Part shown: positions 6,552 through 15,346 of the stretch, in pieces | Numbering within the stretch: position 1 is the stretch's first letter | How the letters are laid out: every line of letters starts with the position of its first letter | Assembly (NCBI RefSeq): GCF_900188255.1 | Contig: NZ_FZNS01000011.1 | Location: 54,310 to 118,309, forward strand | Origin: Hymenobacter mucosus | GTDB lineage: Bacteria; Bacteroidota; Bacteroidia; Cytophagales; Hymenobacteraceae | DNA length: 64,000 nucleotides | Reading direction: 5' to 3' | The notes under the pieces: generated by a model | What the model was told of the DNA's origin: nothing | What the model saw: the letters and a program-made list of their open reading frames with translations, nothing else | Database searches by the model: none | Made by a program: the position numbers and the translations under genes

Positions 6552-7769
6552 ATGGCCGACGAGAACAAAGAGTATCTGCAAGTGAAGCAGGACGTAGAAA
6601 AGCTTGGCAAAGACATTGACCAGAAGGTTAATGAGATCAACACCAAGGCGGAGAACGGCGAGAAGATTGCCAAGGAGGCAACCGCCGAAATTCAAAAACT
6701 GGTAAAGCAGTACCAAGACCAGCAAGACCAGCTCGACCAGATGCAGGCAAAAGCCAATCGCAATCGGTTGAATGGCCTGTTTGGTGAGGAGCAGAAGATG
6801 CCTGCCGACCAGATTCGCGAAGCCCTCGAAAGCTCAGATGATTTCAAATCACTGCGCAGCAAAGGCAAGGGCCGCGCGGTGCTGGAGTTCCCCGAACTGA
6901 AAGCCACCCTGCTAACGCCTGCCGTGGCTCCCGGCACGGTGATTCAGCCTCAATACCAAGCGGGTATCGTAGCGCCCCCGTTGCGTTCGACCATCTTGGA
7001 TATTCTGGCAACGGCTCCGACCACGGCCAACACCATTCAGTACGTACGCGAGCAGGCCTACACCAGCAACGCCGCCTACGTAGCCGAAGGCCAGTTGAAG
7101 CCAGAGGATGACCTGACCCTGTCGGAAGAAACCGCCACGGTGCAGACGCTCGCCACCACCTTGCGCATTAGCAAGCAGTTGATGGACGACTTCCCTGCCT
7201 TGGTGGGCTACATCACGTCGCGCGCTCCCCGCAAGATGCAGTACGTGAAGGAAAACGCCATCCTGTTCGGTTCGGGTACGGGCGGGCAACTCGAAGGCAT
7301 CACTACTGTTGCCTCGGCCTTCGCACCTGGCGCCGACATCATCGTGCAGGCTCCCAATAACTGGGACGTGTTGGCCGCCGCTGGCTTCCAAGCCACGATG
7401 GCGGAGTACATCGCCAACGGCGCCGTGATCCACTCGGCTGACTTGCTGATGCTCCAGCTGATGAAGGACAGCCAGAACCGCTACCTCTTCCCTGAGCTGC
7501 GGGAAACCGGCACCCTGAACGGGATGCGCGTAGCCGAAACCCACATGGCCGCCATGCGGGGCAAGTTCCTCGTGGGCGACTTTGCCTTGGGTGCTCAGTT
7601 GTTCCAGCGCCAAGGCATCACCATTGAGTTCTTCGATCAGGACCGTGATAACGTGGTACGCAACCTCATCACCATCCGTGTAGAGGAGCGTCACGCCCTG
7701 GCTACCTACCGTCCCGATGCCTTCGTGTACGGCACGTTTGCTGCCGCCAAAACCGACCTCGCTTCCTAA
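6552..7769 (+). CDS. HK97-fold major capsid protein
   Basis: Forms the icosahedral shell. The first roughly 75 residues are a charged coiled coil (delta/scaffolding domain, normally removed by the protease). The core has the family signatures: PGTVIQPQYQAGIVAPPLRS, the long E-loop with YVAEGQLKPEDDLTLSEET, RISKQLMDDFPAL, ENAILFGSGTGGQLEGITT, and the C-terminal RVEERHALATYRPDAFVYGT. 405 residues is normal with an N-terminal delta domain. The order protease-capsid-connectors is the canonical HK97 layout. Confidence 0.93.
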   Translation: MADENKEYLQVKQDVEKLGKDIDQKVNEINTKAENGEKIAKEATAEIQKLVKQYQDQQDQLDQMQAKANRNRLNGLFGEEQKMPADQIREALESSDDFKSLRSKGKGRAVLEFPELKATLLTPAVAPGTVIQPQYQAGIVAPPLRSTILDILATAPTTANTIQYVREQAYTSNAAYVAEGQLKPEDDLTLSEETATVQTLATTLRISKQLMDDFPALVGYITSRAPRKMQYVKENAILFGSGTGGQLEGITTVASAFAPGADIIVQAPNNWDVLAAAGFQATMAEYIANGAVIHSADLLMLQLMKDSQNRYLFPELRETGTLNGMRVAETHMAAMRGKFLVGDFALGAQLFQRQGITIEFFDQDRDNVVRNLITIRVEERHALATYRPDAFVYGTFAAAKTDLAS

Positions 7770-7772
7770 GCC

Positions 7773-8006
7773 ATGAAGGTGACGCTGCTCAAAGACGTAG
7801 CCCTGCCGCATAACGGCACGCAGGACACCGCCCCAACCGGTCCGCCGGTTGTGGGCCAAGCCGGGCAAGTAGTAGACCTCTCCCCTGATTCGGTTGCCAA
7901 GGCCTTTATCAAGCGCAAGCTAGCCGTGGCCGTGGAGGAAAAGGAAGATAAGCCTGCCGACGCCCGCGCCACGAAGCCCGCCAAGGGCCCCACGGAAACC
8001 AAGTAA
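7773..8006 (+). CDS. Small head-associated protein, 77 aa
   Basis: A short protein between the capsid and head-tail connector. N-terminal MKVTLLKDVALPHNG, then a Gly/Val turn and SVAKAFIKRKLAVAVEE, ending in a Lys/Glu/Pro-rich tail. Small proteins here often act as head decoration or fibre-joining factors. The sequence alone does not tell which. Starts 3 nt after the capsid stop, so it is surely in the head operon. Confidence 0.65.
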   Translation: MKVTLLKDVALPHNGTQDTAPTGPPVVGQAGQVVDLSPDSVAKAFIKRKLAVAVEEKEDKPADARATKPAKGPTETK

Positions 8007-8011
8007 TCCTC

Positions 8012-8596
8012 ATGCCTACTGTTGTCGTCCTGTCTACTGCTGACCCTGTAACCGAACCCGTGACCGTGGCCGATGCCGTGGTTGAATGGCGCTTGGACTT
8101 GGTTGCGACAGATACGGACGAAGCAGCCCAGGCCGAACGTCGGTTAATTCAGCGCAAGCTAGCGGCCGCCCGCCAACTCGTAGAAGCCTACACGGGTCGC
8201 TACGTGGCGGGCGGCCAGACGCTGGAGTTGACCTTCCGCCTAGATGAGGAGTACAAGTTACCTACCGGGGCTGTCGCAACCGCCGTGCGCGGGTTTCACA
8301 CGTCCCTTGCCTCTCTGGAAAACTTCCATTGGGTAGAGTACCTAAAAGGAAGCAGTGTAGAGCGGCAATGGCCCCTGGGGTATGCTGCCCAGCAGACCTA
8401 CACAGTGACGGTAACCTTGCCCGAAACAGCTTCTTCGTTGTGCCCTGCTCTGATGCAGGAAGCCATCTTGGAGCTAGGGGCGGAGTTCTACCGCAACCGC
8501 GAAACCAGCTCTGCGGCGGGTATTGTACCACGGGAACTACCGGTTAGCTACAAGGTGAAACTAGCGCCCCTGGTGCTGCATCCCGCTCTCTTCTAA
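8012..8596 (+). CDS. Head-tail connector protein (gp6-like)
   Basis: Matches the phage gp6-like / phiE125 gp8 adaptor family. Helical N-terminus with EPVTVADAVVEWRLDL, a long helix RRLIQRKLAAARQLVEAYTG, then beta strands and the C-terminal helix SLCPALMQEAILELGAEFYRN. It forms a ring below the portal that joins head to tail. 194 residues is typical. Its TAA overlaps the ATG of the next gene (TAATG), linking synthesis of the connector proteins. Confidence 0.8.
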   Translation: MPTVVVLSTADPVTEPVTVADAVVEWRLDLVATDTDEAAQAERRLIQRKLAAARQLVEAYTGRYVAGGQTLELTFRLDEEYKLPTGAVATAVRGFHTSLASLENFHWVEYLKGSSVERQWPLGYAAQQTYTVTVTLPETASSLCPALMQEAILELGAEFYRNRETSSAAGIVPRELPVSYKVKLAPLVLHPALF

Positions 8597-8940
8597 TGGG
8601 ACGCCTCGCCGCTGGGAGTCTTACTGAGCGCGTTACGCTCACCAACGCGTCGGCAGCCATTGAAGATGGGCAAGGCGGGTGGCTAGAGAGCGAGAGTGGT
8701 CCCGAATGGACCCGCACGGTACACGCGGAACGCAAGGTGCTGAGTGGGTCCGAAGCCCTCCGACTCGGGCAAGTACTCGGGGGAGAGGTTGCTCTCTACA
8801 CGGTACGCTACACCGCCCGCGCTACTAGTGATACCCGGTTGACCACCAAAACTGGACAAACCTACAGTGTTCGCCACGTGGAGCATGATACCCGGCGGGA
8901 GTTCTCGCTTCTAACCTGCGTGGACAATGGCCGGAATTAA
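8596..8940 (+). CDS. Head closure / head-tail adaptor protein
   Basis: 114 residues with the head-closure pattern (SPP1 gp16 / HK97 gp7 group): an N-terminal LTERVTLTNASAAIEDGQGG with W, then W-x-x-x-V-A-E-x-x-LSG-E strand, YTVRYTARATSDTRLTTKTG and VRHVEHDTRREFSLLTCV. It plugs the portal channel after packaging. Overlaps the connector by one base and the next gene by 14 nt. Confidence 0.82.
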   Translation: MGRLAAGSLTERVTLTNASAAIEDGQGGWLESESGPEWTRTVHAERKVLSGSEALRLGQVLGGEVALYTVRYTARATSDTRLTTKTGQTYSVRHVEHDTRREFSLLTCVDNGRN

Positions 8941-9280
8941 CATCAAGGTCTCAGGAGTGGACCGGCTGATTCAAAAGCTACGCTTCTACCAAGTAGACAA
9001 GAAAGCGCGGGTAAAGGCCGTGGTCGGCAAGTACTTGCTGCTCATTGAATCCGAAGCCAAGCGCCGCGCCCCGGTAGATACGGGCCGGTTGCGGGCCTCG
9101 ATTTACGCTGACCCCACCCCCGATGGGTTGGGCGGCCGGGTAGCAGTACAGGCCGAATACGCTATGTACGTCGAGCTAGGCACGCGACTAATTCAAGCCC
9201 AGCCCTTCTTGTTCCCCGCTGCGGAAGCCTTACGCCCCGCTTATACCACGGACATCATTGCTGCTCTTAGAACCCGCTAA
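8927..9280 (+). CDS. HK97 gp10-family tail completion protein
   Basis: Carries the gp10 family marks: KKARVKAVVGKYLLLIESEA, RRAPVDTGRLRASIY, VAVQAEYAMYVELGTRLIQA and QPFLFPAAEALRP. These proteins sit at the head-tail interface or tail end in HK97-like siphoviruses. It starts inside the last codons of the adaptor gene. Confidence 0.87.
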   Translation: MAGINIKVSGVDRLIQKLRFYQVDKKARVKAVVGKYLLLIESEAKRRAPVDTGRLRASIYADPTPDGLGGRVAVQAEYAMYVELGTRLIQAQPFLFPAAEALRPAYTTDIIAALRTR

Positions 9281-9281
9281 T

Positions 9282-9518
9282 ATGGCTGCCTTAGAACCAC
9301 TCGCTATCACCATTGACACATCACAGGCCGATCAAGCTATTGATGCGCTTACCGCCAAGGCGGATACATTGATCGAAAAGCTAGAGCGCATTAAAGCGTT
9401 TTCGCCTGAATCGGCGCGTGTGTTTATAGACCAGCCAAGCCCCGCCCAAATTGGAGAGGCATTACAATTCTACTATGACAGAATGGGTCGAGTTATCCCA
9501 CCCCATAAAGCAGAGTAG
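9282..9518 (+). CDS. Small tail-region protein, 78 aa
   Basis: The start is set at the ATG at 9282, two bases after the gp10-family stop; a longer reading from a TTG would overlap that gene. Residues 10-45 form a coiled-coil-like helix (QADQAIDALTAKADTLIEKL). No family recognised. Its TAG stop abuts the ATG of the tail terminator. It may be a minor morphogenesis factor. Confidence 0.55.
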   Translation: MAALEPLAITIDTSQADQAIDALTAKADTLIEKLERIKAFSPESARVFIDQPSPAQIGEALQFYYDRMGRVIPPHKAE

Positions 9519-10022
9519 ATGAACCCAACCAAGTACATCCTTCCTGCTGTGTATGCCGCGCTCACCAGCCCCCCGCTGGCCGCTGTCGCAGGCGTGCAAC
9601 CGAAGGTGTACCAGTACCTACCCAAGGGCTTCAAGGACGTCCTGTACGTGCAGATCAAACAACCCACCGCTACCAAAGAGCGCGGGGCCCAAGGCTGCAA
9701 AAGCTGGTCCTGTACCGTCTTACTGGACTGCGTGCGCCTCACCCAGCCCGGCCGCTCTAGCAGTGTCGCGGTGGACGAATTAGCCGACCTAGTAAGCGAG
9801 CGTCTCGACGGGGCGCGGCTCTACCTAGGGGCTGACTTGGAAGCCTCCCCAGCGGACGTGGAGCAAATCACGCCTTTGGATGACGCCTTCGATGGGGAGC
9901 AAGTAGATATCCACCGCTACCTACGAGTACGGTTCACGGTGTCCCAGCATACGCGCACCCCAGGGCCGGTTATCCCGCCCAATACCGCTTTCCCCTACAC
10001 GTTCCCCCTTACGCTCGCATAG
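9519..10022 (+). CDS. Tail terminator protein (DUF3168-like)
   Basis: 167 residues. Position (after gp10-like, before tail tube) and pattern agree with tail terminator/tail completion proteins: N-terminal helix PAVYAALTSPPLAAVAGVQ, strand VYQYLPKGFKDVLYVQI, a central SWSCTVLLDCV strand, helix SVAVDELADLVSERLDG and C-terminal YLRVRFTVSQH. It caps the tail tube and sets the tail-head joint. Family assignment is by arrangement as much as sequence. Confidence 0.6.
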   Translation: MNPTKYILPAVYAALTSPPLAAVAGVQPKVYQYLPKGFKDVLYVQIKQPTATKERGAQGCKSWSCTVLLDCVRLTQPGRSSSVAVDELADLVSERLDGARLYLGADLEASPADVEQITPLDDAFDGEQVDIHRYLRVRFTVSQHTRTPGPVIPPNTAFPYTFPLTLA

Positions 10023-11336
10023 ATGGCTAAGTTCACCAAACCAACTGTCCCAGATAAGACCAGCGGGCAAACGCTTTCTGCGGCGGAATTTAACCAAGTC
10101 AAGACCTTCCTAGGTCTGATAGCTGATGTAATAGATGGCTCGCAGACCGTGGAGGGAATTTCTTTGCCCGCTATGCTACTCTCGGCTGTGCTGGATACCA
10201 ATGGCAAGATCAAGGACGGGGTGCTTGCTGCAAACCTGGTGCGGCTGGTGAATGGTGCTTTGCCCGAAGGTGTGTTGCCATCTACGGTGATAAAGAAAGA
10301 CCCCGTTACCGGCAAGGCGCCAGAAAGCATCCTGCCCGAACGAGACATACAGGGCTACGATCTAAACGCAGCGGGTGATCTAGTGGTCAACGTAGACAGC
10401 CTATTCGCCCTGCTGAAAGCGAAGCTAGACGCCACGTACGCGCCCATTGGTTCAGGCAACACGACAACGCCCACCCCACCTACGGCACTGGATATTACGG
10501 CAACCCCTGGCGACGGACAGGTAACGATTAGCAAAACCGGTGGGGAAGGTACGGGCGTAACGTACGCCCTGTACCGGGGCACCTCTGCGAGTGGGACGCT
10601 CATTGCAACGGCGCTGCCTTTCACCGATACGGGCCGCCCCAATGGTACCGCGGTAACGTACTACGCCACGGCCACCAATGCGGGTGGTACAGTGTCCGAC
10701 ACCGACACCGCCACGCCCAAAGCCCCCGCTACCACCACACCCACCCCTACGGCGGGGGTAGTGAATGACACGTTTACCCGCGCCGACTCGACTACAAGTC
10801 TCGGTACCGCCGAAACCGGGCAGTCCTGGGTAGTGGACGCGTTGGGTGTACTGGGTATTCGTAGTGGGACTGCCTATTTGGTGAGCGGCAATGGCTACGC
10901 CTTCCTGCCGGCTCCTTCCTCTAGCATGCGGGTGCGGGGTAAGCTCACGTACGGGGCTACGCTCGTGTCGCAGGGCATCATCTTCAACGCCCTCAACAAG
11001 CAGAACCGCTTTGTGATGGTAACCGAAGCGAATACGGGCAAGATTCAACTCTTACGCATTGAAAACGACGGGGCTACCCAACTAGCAATTACCTCCACGG
11101 CGCTGGTTGCCCCCAACTCAACCCCTGAATTTCGGGTCGATACCAAAAAACGAGCCGATGGTACGGGGCGGGATATTCTGTGCTTTCTCAACGATGTGCA
11201 ATTACCAGAACTCACCTGGTACATCAACCCCACGGAAGCCGCCAAGTACGACAACTGGAACATGGCTGGCTACCGGTGTGGGGCGGTGGCTGCGGGGGCT
11301 GGATTGGATCGCATTGACATTGACGCGCTCGTGTAA
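10023..11336 (+). CDS. Virion protein with FN3 and lectin-like domains
   Basis: 437 residues. Residues 1-130 are an unknown structural region. A fibronectin type III domain starts at about residue 153 (PTALDITATPGDGQVTI to TATP), and the C-terminal 190 residues look like a concanavalin/jelly-roll carbohydrate-binding sandwich (VNDTFTRADSTTSLG, MRVRGKLTYG, RFVMVTEA). The FN3 module is nearly the same as one in the tailspike at 34011. It probably decorates the tail or head and binds surface glycans. It overlaps the next gene by one base and may present that large enzyme. Confidence 0.7.
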   Translation: MAKFTKPTVPDKTSGQTLSAAEFNQVKTFLGLIADVIDGSQTVEGISLPAMLLSAVLDTNGKIKDGVLAANLVRLVNGALPEGVLPSTVIKKDPVTGKAPESILPERDIQGYDLNAAGDLVVNVDSLFALLKAKLDATYAPIGSGNTTTPTPPTALDITATPGDGQVTISKTGGEGTGVTYALYRGTSASGTLIATALPFTDTGRPNGTAVTYYATATNAGGTVSDTDTATPKAPATTTPTPTAGVVNDTFTRADSTTSLGTAETGQSWVVDALGVLGIRSGTAYLVSGNGYAFLPAPSSSMRVRGKLTYGATLVSQGIIFNALNKQNRFVMVTEANTGKIQLLRIENDGATQLAITSTALVAPNSTPEFRVDTKKRADGTGRDILCFLNDVQLPELTWYINPTEAAKYDNWNMAGYRCGAVAAGAGLDRIDIDALV

Positions 11337-14300
11337 TGGCAAAGGTTCCGTTCCCTTTTAAACCGAAGAAGAAGCCGCCCGTGGTGCCCCCGGCGAGCAC
11401 GAACCGCGTACGCATCACGGCGACATTCCCGAGTGCACCTGTGACCCCTAGCCTTGCATTTGCCGACATGCTAGCCGACGCCCGGCTGGCTGTGGTGATG
11501 CACAAGGATGATTCGTACTACCCCGACTACACGGAGGTATTCCCGAATGTGCGGGACTTGACCACTAGCGATAATGCAGGCGGTACCATTCCGGTAGGGT
11601 ACGGCTTTGCCACTATTGCCGCTGCTCCTACGCAGAACCTGCACCACACGCCTGAGCGCAATGGGCAGCCAGGTTCGAGTACGACCTGGCCTGAGTACCG
11701 CGAAATCTACAGTTACTACCAGTTCGCGCCCGTCAACCACAGCCAAAACCACGACAACAAGCTTGGCACGTGGTTGCTGGAGTTTCAGGCAGGGCACGAA
11801 ACCATTGTGCGCGAAACTGGGCGGGTACCGAGTACGATGGTAGTCGTAGCGGGTATTGCTGGTCAGGTGCAGCCCTCCATTCAGGACATGAGCTATGATT
11901 TGGCCTTGTCTGGTAACTACAACAACACCGGCGCTGGTATCTACCAGCCTGATATTTTCTGGGGGGAGGAAATTAATATGACCACCTACGCGAAGCCGTA
12001 CGTGGTTTCTTCCCGCTGGGCAATGGATGGGCAGTTGAGCCTAGCCAACTTTGGCGACCTCTCCGGCTGGCGTGACCGGCACATCACCATTGCCAAAACC
12101 AAGAAGCACGCCGCCCCCATCTTCGGACACAATCCCTTTGTCGGGGGCGGGGCCAACCTGCGCTTATACATTCAATCCATCATTGCTAAAGCAGCGGAAG
12201 CAGGCGTAGCCCTTTGGATGCCCAACCCGCAGCAGCTGGCAGACTACCGCCGTCAAAAGCGGTTAGCTACAGTGGGGGCACCCATCGTGTCAGGCAACTC
12301 GGTGACGTGGGAGGTAGAACTAGCAGACTGCTTCTACCAAGACCTGAGCTACCTCGTACCCGGTGCGGAGAGCGTCACCGTGCAGGGGGCGCGTAACGCT
12401 ACCTTCAACTCCTCTACGGGACTACTGAATGTCTACAAGCTACAAGGAGAGGGGGTATTACCCGTAGAAGAAACGCCTAAGCCTCGTCTTAGCGGAGAGA
12501 TTCCCGTGTACGCTGACATGGAGATTATTTCGGAGCAAGCCCCAGCTACAGACTACTTCAGCCGCGCCTACGACCCAGCCACCATTATAAACGAAAACAG
12601 GACCTTCTACTACGGCAAGTTTAGAACGGCAGATAATCAACTGCTCAGCTATTCTCGTCACCGATTCCGAAAGGGGCAAAACCCAGTTATCAAGCAAATC
12701 ACCGTGGGTGACAACCGCCCGAACGTGGGGTTTGACTTGCGCATCTTTGAAGTCAAGAAAGACGGCACTCAACGGGAGTTATTGCAGTACACGGGCGGCA
12801 CGCCCACGACCCGAACGATTGAGCCCACCGCCCCCGATTCCACCCTGCGGTATCAACTCATTGGGGCCAACAGCCCCTCTCAACTGCGGTTACTAGGGGA
12901 GTACACCGACGTGGCGTATCCTGCTTTGCCCGCGCGGGAGAAGTACGGGTTTGAAAACTTTACCCTGGTGCACGCCCACGACTACGAGTTGATGAACCAG
13001 CAAGGCATCAACTGGCCGGTGTACAATCTGTGGAAAGCACTAGGCGGGGGGCGCGTGTACAAGGACGCCAAGCGCATCACCACGGAAGAGGGTCGCTACA
13101 TCTTCAATATTGACGCGGCCGGCAACGACCAAGATGAGTTAATGCAGCAAATCCACACCGACAATCTAGCCACCGTGCTGGATGTAAAGGAGGTGCCGGA
13201 GTGGCTGTATAACAAGTACACGCAAGCTGACCGTGACGCGACGCAAGGCACCCGGGAATGGCCGCCAGTTAACCCGCCCTACGCGAATCGGCTCACAATG
13301 GAAGCCTGGGCGTGGGCGCGTGACCTCGCGTATCAGATCGTGGCGCGGTATGGTTCCAACAAGAACCTGGACCCAGCCACGGTCAAGGCCCGCACCGACC
13401 AGTTGTACCCGGGTAATCCTGATATCGTCTACACCAAAGAGATTGGACTAGGGACGCTGAAAATCCTGGAAATCTGGAATGAGGCGGACAAGGATTGGAA
13501 GGGAATCAAGGTGTACACCTCCGGCGCCGAGTATGCCTATATGGCGTACTCCATCTGGTTAGGGGTGCAGGACGCCGACCCCACAGTGCAGGTAAGCTGC
13601 ACGGGGCTTGCGGGAGCAACCCCCGACTGGCTGATGGACTGCGCCGAAACGATGGCGAAGATTGCCCCGCTCAATGCGGACGGCAGCCCGTTGATTCCCT
13701 GGGATTACTTGCAGGTACACGCCTACTCCAACTCTGGGTCGGGGCAGCAGAACACCAATGAGAAAACGCGGGCCATGATGCCTGAGATTTCTTCGCTGGG
13801 CGCTTCGCTTGACCGCCTGCAAGAAGCCAACGCCCGGTTCTTAGGGAACAAACCCCTGATTATGGGGGAGATCGGCTCGTGCTGGAAGATCAACTACGTC
13901 AACAACGACAACGTGAACGTGCATGAGGTGCAGTCTCCTTACCTCGTGTACCCCCCAGTAGGAAGCAATTACACCCAAAAGGAATGGCAGGCCGTGCACT
14001 ACCTGCGCACGGCCTTCTACTTGCACAAGCGCGGAGGCTTTAAGTACGCGGTACACTACCAACTCACGGACGATTCCCCCGCCACCCCCTACCAGAACTA
14101 CTCCACGATGGGGGTACTGGAAACGGTCACGGTCAATGGGGTAAATACGGTGCAGTACCGCCCCAACGGCAACCTGTTGGTGCAGGCCCGGCAACTGCTC
14201 ACGGGCTATCGTCATGCAGAGCAAGTAAGCCCGCTGGTAGACCGCTTGCAGAACGCTGCGGGTCGCAACGCCTTGGTGGTCTGCTCCAAGACGGAGAACA

Positions 14301-14452
14301 ACACCCAAGTAGCTGTGGAAATCCCCTTGTCCGGCACGGCAACCCGCTACGACTTCAGCCTGCACAGCACCACGCCCACAGCAACACAGGTTCCCGCTGG
14401 CCTCTACAACACGATAGCCGCCGAGCTACCCTTCGTGCTCATTCTCAACTAA
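11336..14452 (+). CDS. Virion-associated deacetylase plus glycoside hydrolase
   Basis: A 1038-residue protein with two enzyme-like halves. Residues about 48-305 resemble a NodB polysaccharide deacetylase: HKDD at 56-59 (Asp pair), NHSQNHD at 134-140 (metal His pair H135, H139), RVPS at 163-166, and GHNPF near 264. A beta-rich linker follows (about 310-530). Residues about 540-950 fit a clan GH-A TIM barrel, with LEIWNEADKD (acid/base E716) and PLIMGEIGS (nucleophile E845), then a beta sandwich. No signal peptide. Encoded between tail terminator and tail tube, it is probably a tail-borne depolymerase that removes acetyl groups and cuts a capsule or slime glycan. Confidence 0.75.
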   Translation: MAKVPFPFKPKKKPPVVPPASTNRVRITATFPSAPVTPSLAFADMLADARLAVVMHKDDSYYPDYTEVFPNVRDLTTSDNAGGTIPVGYGFATIAAAPTQNLHHTPERNGQPGSSTTWPEYREIYSYYQFAPVNHSQNHDNKLGTWLLEFQAGHETIVRETGRVPSTMVVVAGIAGQVQPSIQDMSYDLALSGNYNNTGAGIYQPDIFWGEEINMTTYAKPYVVSSRWAMDGQLSLANFGDLSGWRDRHITIAKTKKHAAPIFGHNPFVGGGANLRLYIQSIIAKAAEAGVALWMPNPQQLADYRRQKRLATVGAPIVSGNSVTWEVELADCFYQDLSYLVPGAESVTVQGARNATFNSSTGLLNVYKLQGEGVLPVEETPKPRLSGEIPVYADMEIISEQAPATDYFSRAYDPATIINENRTFYYGKFRTADNQLLSYSRHRFRKGQNPVIKQITVGDNRPNVGFDLRIFEVKKDGTQRELLQYTGGTPTTRTIEPTAPDSTLRYQLIGANSPSQLRLLGEYTDVAYPALPAREKYGFENFTLVHAHDYELMNQQGINWPVYNLWKALGGGRVYKDAKRITTEEGRYIFNIDAAGNDQDELMQQIHTDNLATVLDVKEVPEWLYNKYTQADRDATQGTREWPPVNPPYANRLTMEAWAWARDLAYQIVARYGSNKNLDPATVKARTDQLYPGNPDIVYTKEIGLGTLKILEIWNEADKDWKGIKVYTSGAEYAYMAYSIWLGVQDADPTVQVSCTGLAGATPDWLMDCAETMAKIAPLNADGSPLIPWDYLQVHAYSNSGSGQQNTNEKTRAMMPEISSLGASLDRLQEANARFLGNKPLIMGEIGSCWKINYVNNDNVNVHEVQSPYLVYPPVGSNYTQKEWQAVHYLRTAFYLHKRGGFKYAVHYQLTDDSPATPYQNYSTMGVLETVTVNGVNTVQYRPNGNLLVQARQLLTGYRHAEQVSPLVDRLQNAAGRNALVVCSKTENNTQVAVEIPLSGTATRYDFSLHSTTPTATQVPAGLYNTIAAELPFVLILN

Positions 14453-14481
14453 TCTTCTCACTCTTACCCTCTTTTTCACTC

Positions 14482-14907
14482 ATGGCTATTCAAAAGCTCG
14501 ATGCTAGCGACGTAACGCTAGAAGTAAACGGCAAACCCTTTGGTTGCTCTACCTCCGCTGGGCTATCGGTAGAAACCGACATGGACGAGGCATCCTGCCA
14601 GGCTTCAGGTGCGTGGAAAGAGTACATTCCCGGTACCCACGGCTGGACGGTGGATTCGGACGCGTTGGCTCGCATTGCTACGGGTACGGATGCTACCAAT
14701 GAACTAACCTTCAAAGACCTGCTCCAGCTTCAGATTGCCAAAACTTTGATTCCAGTATCTTTTGGTACCAACATCTCCGGTGATGTGCGCTTTGAGGGCA
14801 ATGCCTACATCAGCAGCTTCTCGCAGAACCGCCCCGAGAACGGCAAGGTGACCTTCAGCGTGTCGTTGCAAGGCACGGGCCCGCTGGCTATCGTTGCTAA
14901 CGCGTAA
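14482..14907 (+). CDS. Major tail tube protein
   Basis: 141 residues, the right size for a siphovirus tube subunit (TP901-1 / lambda V-like). Seen: VTLEVNGKPFGCSTSAGLSV, WKEYIPGTHGWTVDSDA, LTFKDLLQLQIAKTLIPVSF, RFEGNAYISSFSQNRPENGK and VTFSVSLQGTGPL, the alternating strand pattern and C-terminal SLQGTG seen in tube proteins. No sheath gene follows, so the tail is non-contractile. The tail chaperone genes follow directly. Confidence 0.87.
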   Translation: MAIQKLDASDVTLEVNGKPFGCSTSAGLSVETDMDEASCQASGAWKEYIPGTHGWTVDSDALARIATGTDATNELTFKDLLQLQIAKTLIPVSFGTNISGDVRFEGNAYISSFSQNRPENGKVTFSVSLQGTGPLAIVANA

Positions 14908-14912
14908 TCACC

Positions 14913-15335
14913 ATGAGCACGAAACCTAGCGGCTACGGCCTCATGCAGATTGGAGGACAGGAAAGACCTTTCCACGTAGGTACCCACCAGTCCGACATTT
15001 TCTGCCGCCTCCACAACATGAGCATCAAGGCGTATAGCGAGATGTTCAGCCCGCAGAACTTGCAGGCGCAGAATCTCACAGCCGGCGACATTGCCGACTT
15101 CGTGTATTCAAGCCTGGTCGCAGGAGCGGAATGGGATGGACTTCGAGTAGAGCTAACCCCCTTGCATGTTCGTGCCTGGGTGGACGACGCCCAAACCGAA
15201 GAAACCACGAAGCCTATTGCCGAGATGCTCAAACAGGTAGTAGCGCGTGCTGAACGGGATGCCGAACGGGCGGGAAACGCCCAAGCCCCGCCAGCAGCGA
15301 AGCGGGGCAGCAAGGCAGCGAAGAAAAAGGACTAA
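14913..15335 (+). CDS. Tail assembly chaperone, short form (gpG-like)
   Basis: The upstream member of the two-frame tail chaperone pair between tail tube and tape measure. 140 residues with a helical middle (AEMLKQVVARAERDAERAG) and a Lys-rich end. The last codons are GCG AAG AAA AAG GAC TAA, an A-rich stretch on which ribosomes can slip back one base. The -1 frame is open from there into the following gene with no stop. The short form ends at 15335; a minor product should extend to 15682. Confidence 0.75.
   Translation: MSTKPSGYGLMQIGGQERPFHVGTHQSDIFCRLHNMSIKAYSEMFSPQNLQAQNLTAGDIADFVYSSLVAGAEWDGLRVELTPLHVRAWVDDAQTEETTKPIAEMLKQVVARAERDAERAGNAQAPPAAKRGSKAAKKKD
15324..15329 (+). other. Candidate -1 ribosomal frameshift site (AAAAAG)
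   Basis: Zero frame reads AAG AAA AAG GAC TAA. A one-base backward slip gives AAA GGA CTA ACG TGG, which runs straight into the -1 frame encoding the chaperone extension (LTWAAVWDFLLGEF). A lambda G-GT type shift is conserved in tailed phages at this place in gene order. The heptamer G AAA AAG is not perfectly slippery, because the P-site codon would re-pair as GAA. Confidence 0.65.
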
Positions 15336-15346
15336 CGTGGGCGGCA

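Noticed and set aside
6912..7868. Long 318-codon minus-strand reading opposite the capsid gene
   Set aside because: It is antisense to a confident HK97 capsid gene, has low-complexity Gly/His/Arg content and no homologous pattern; a high-GC shadow.
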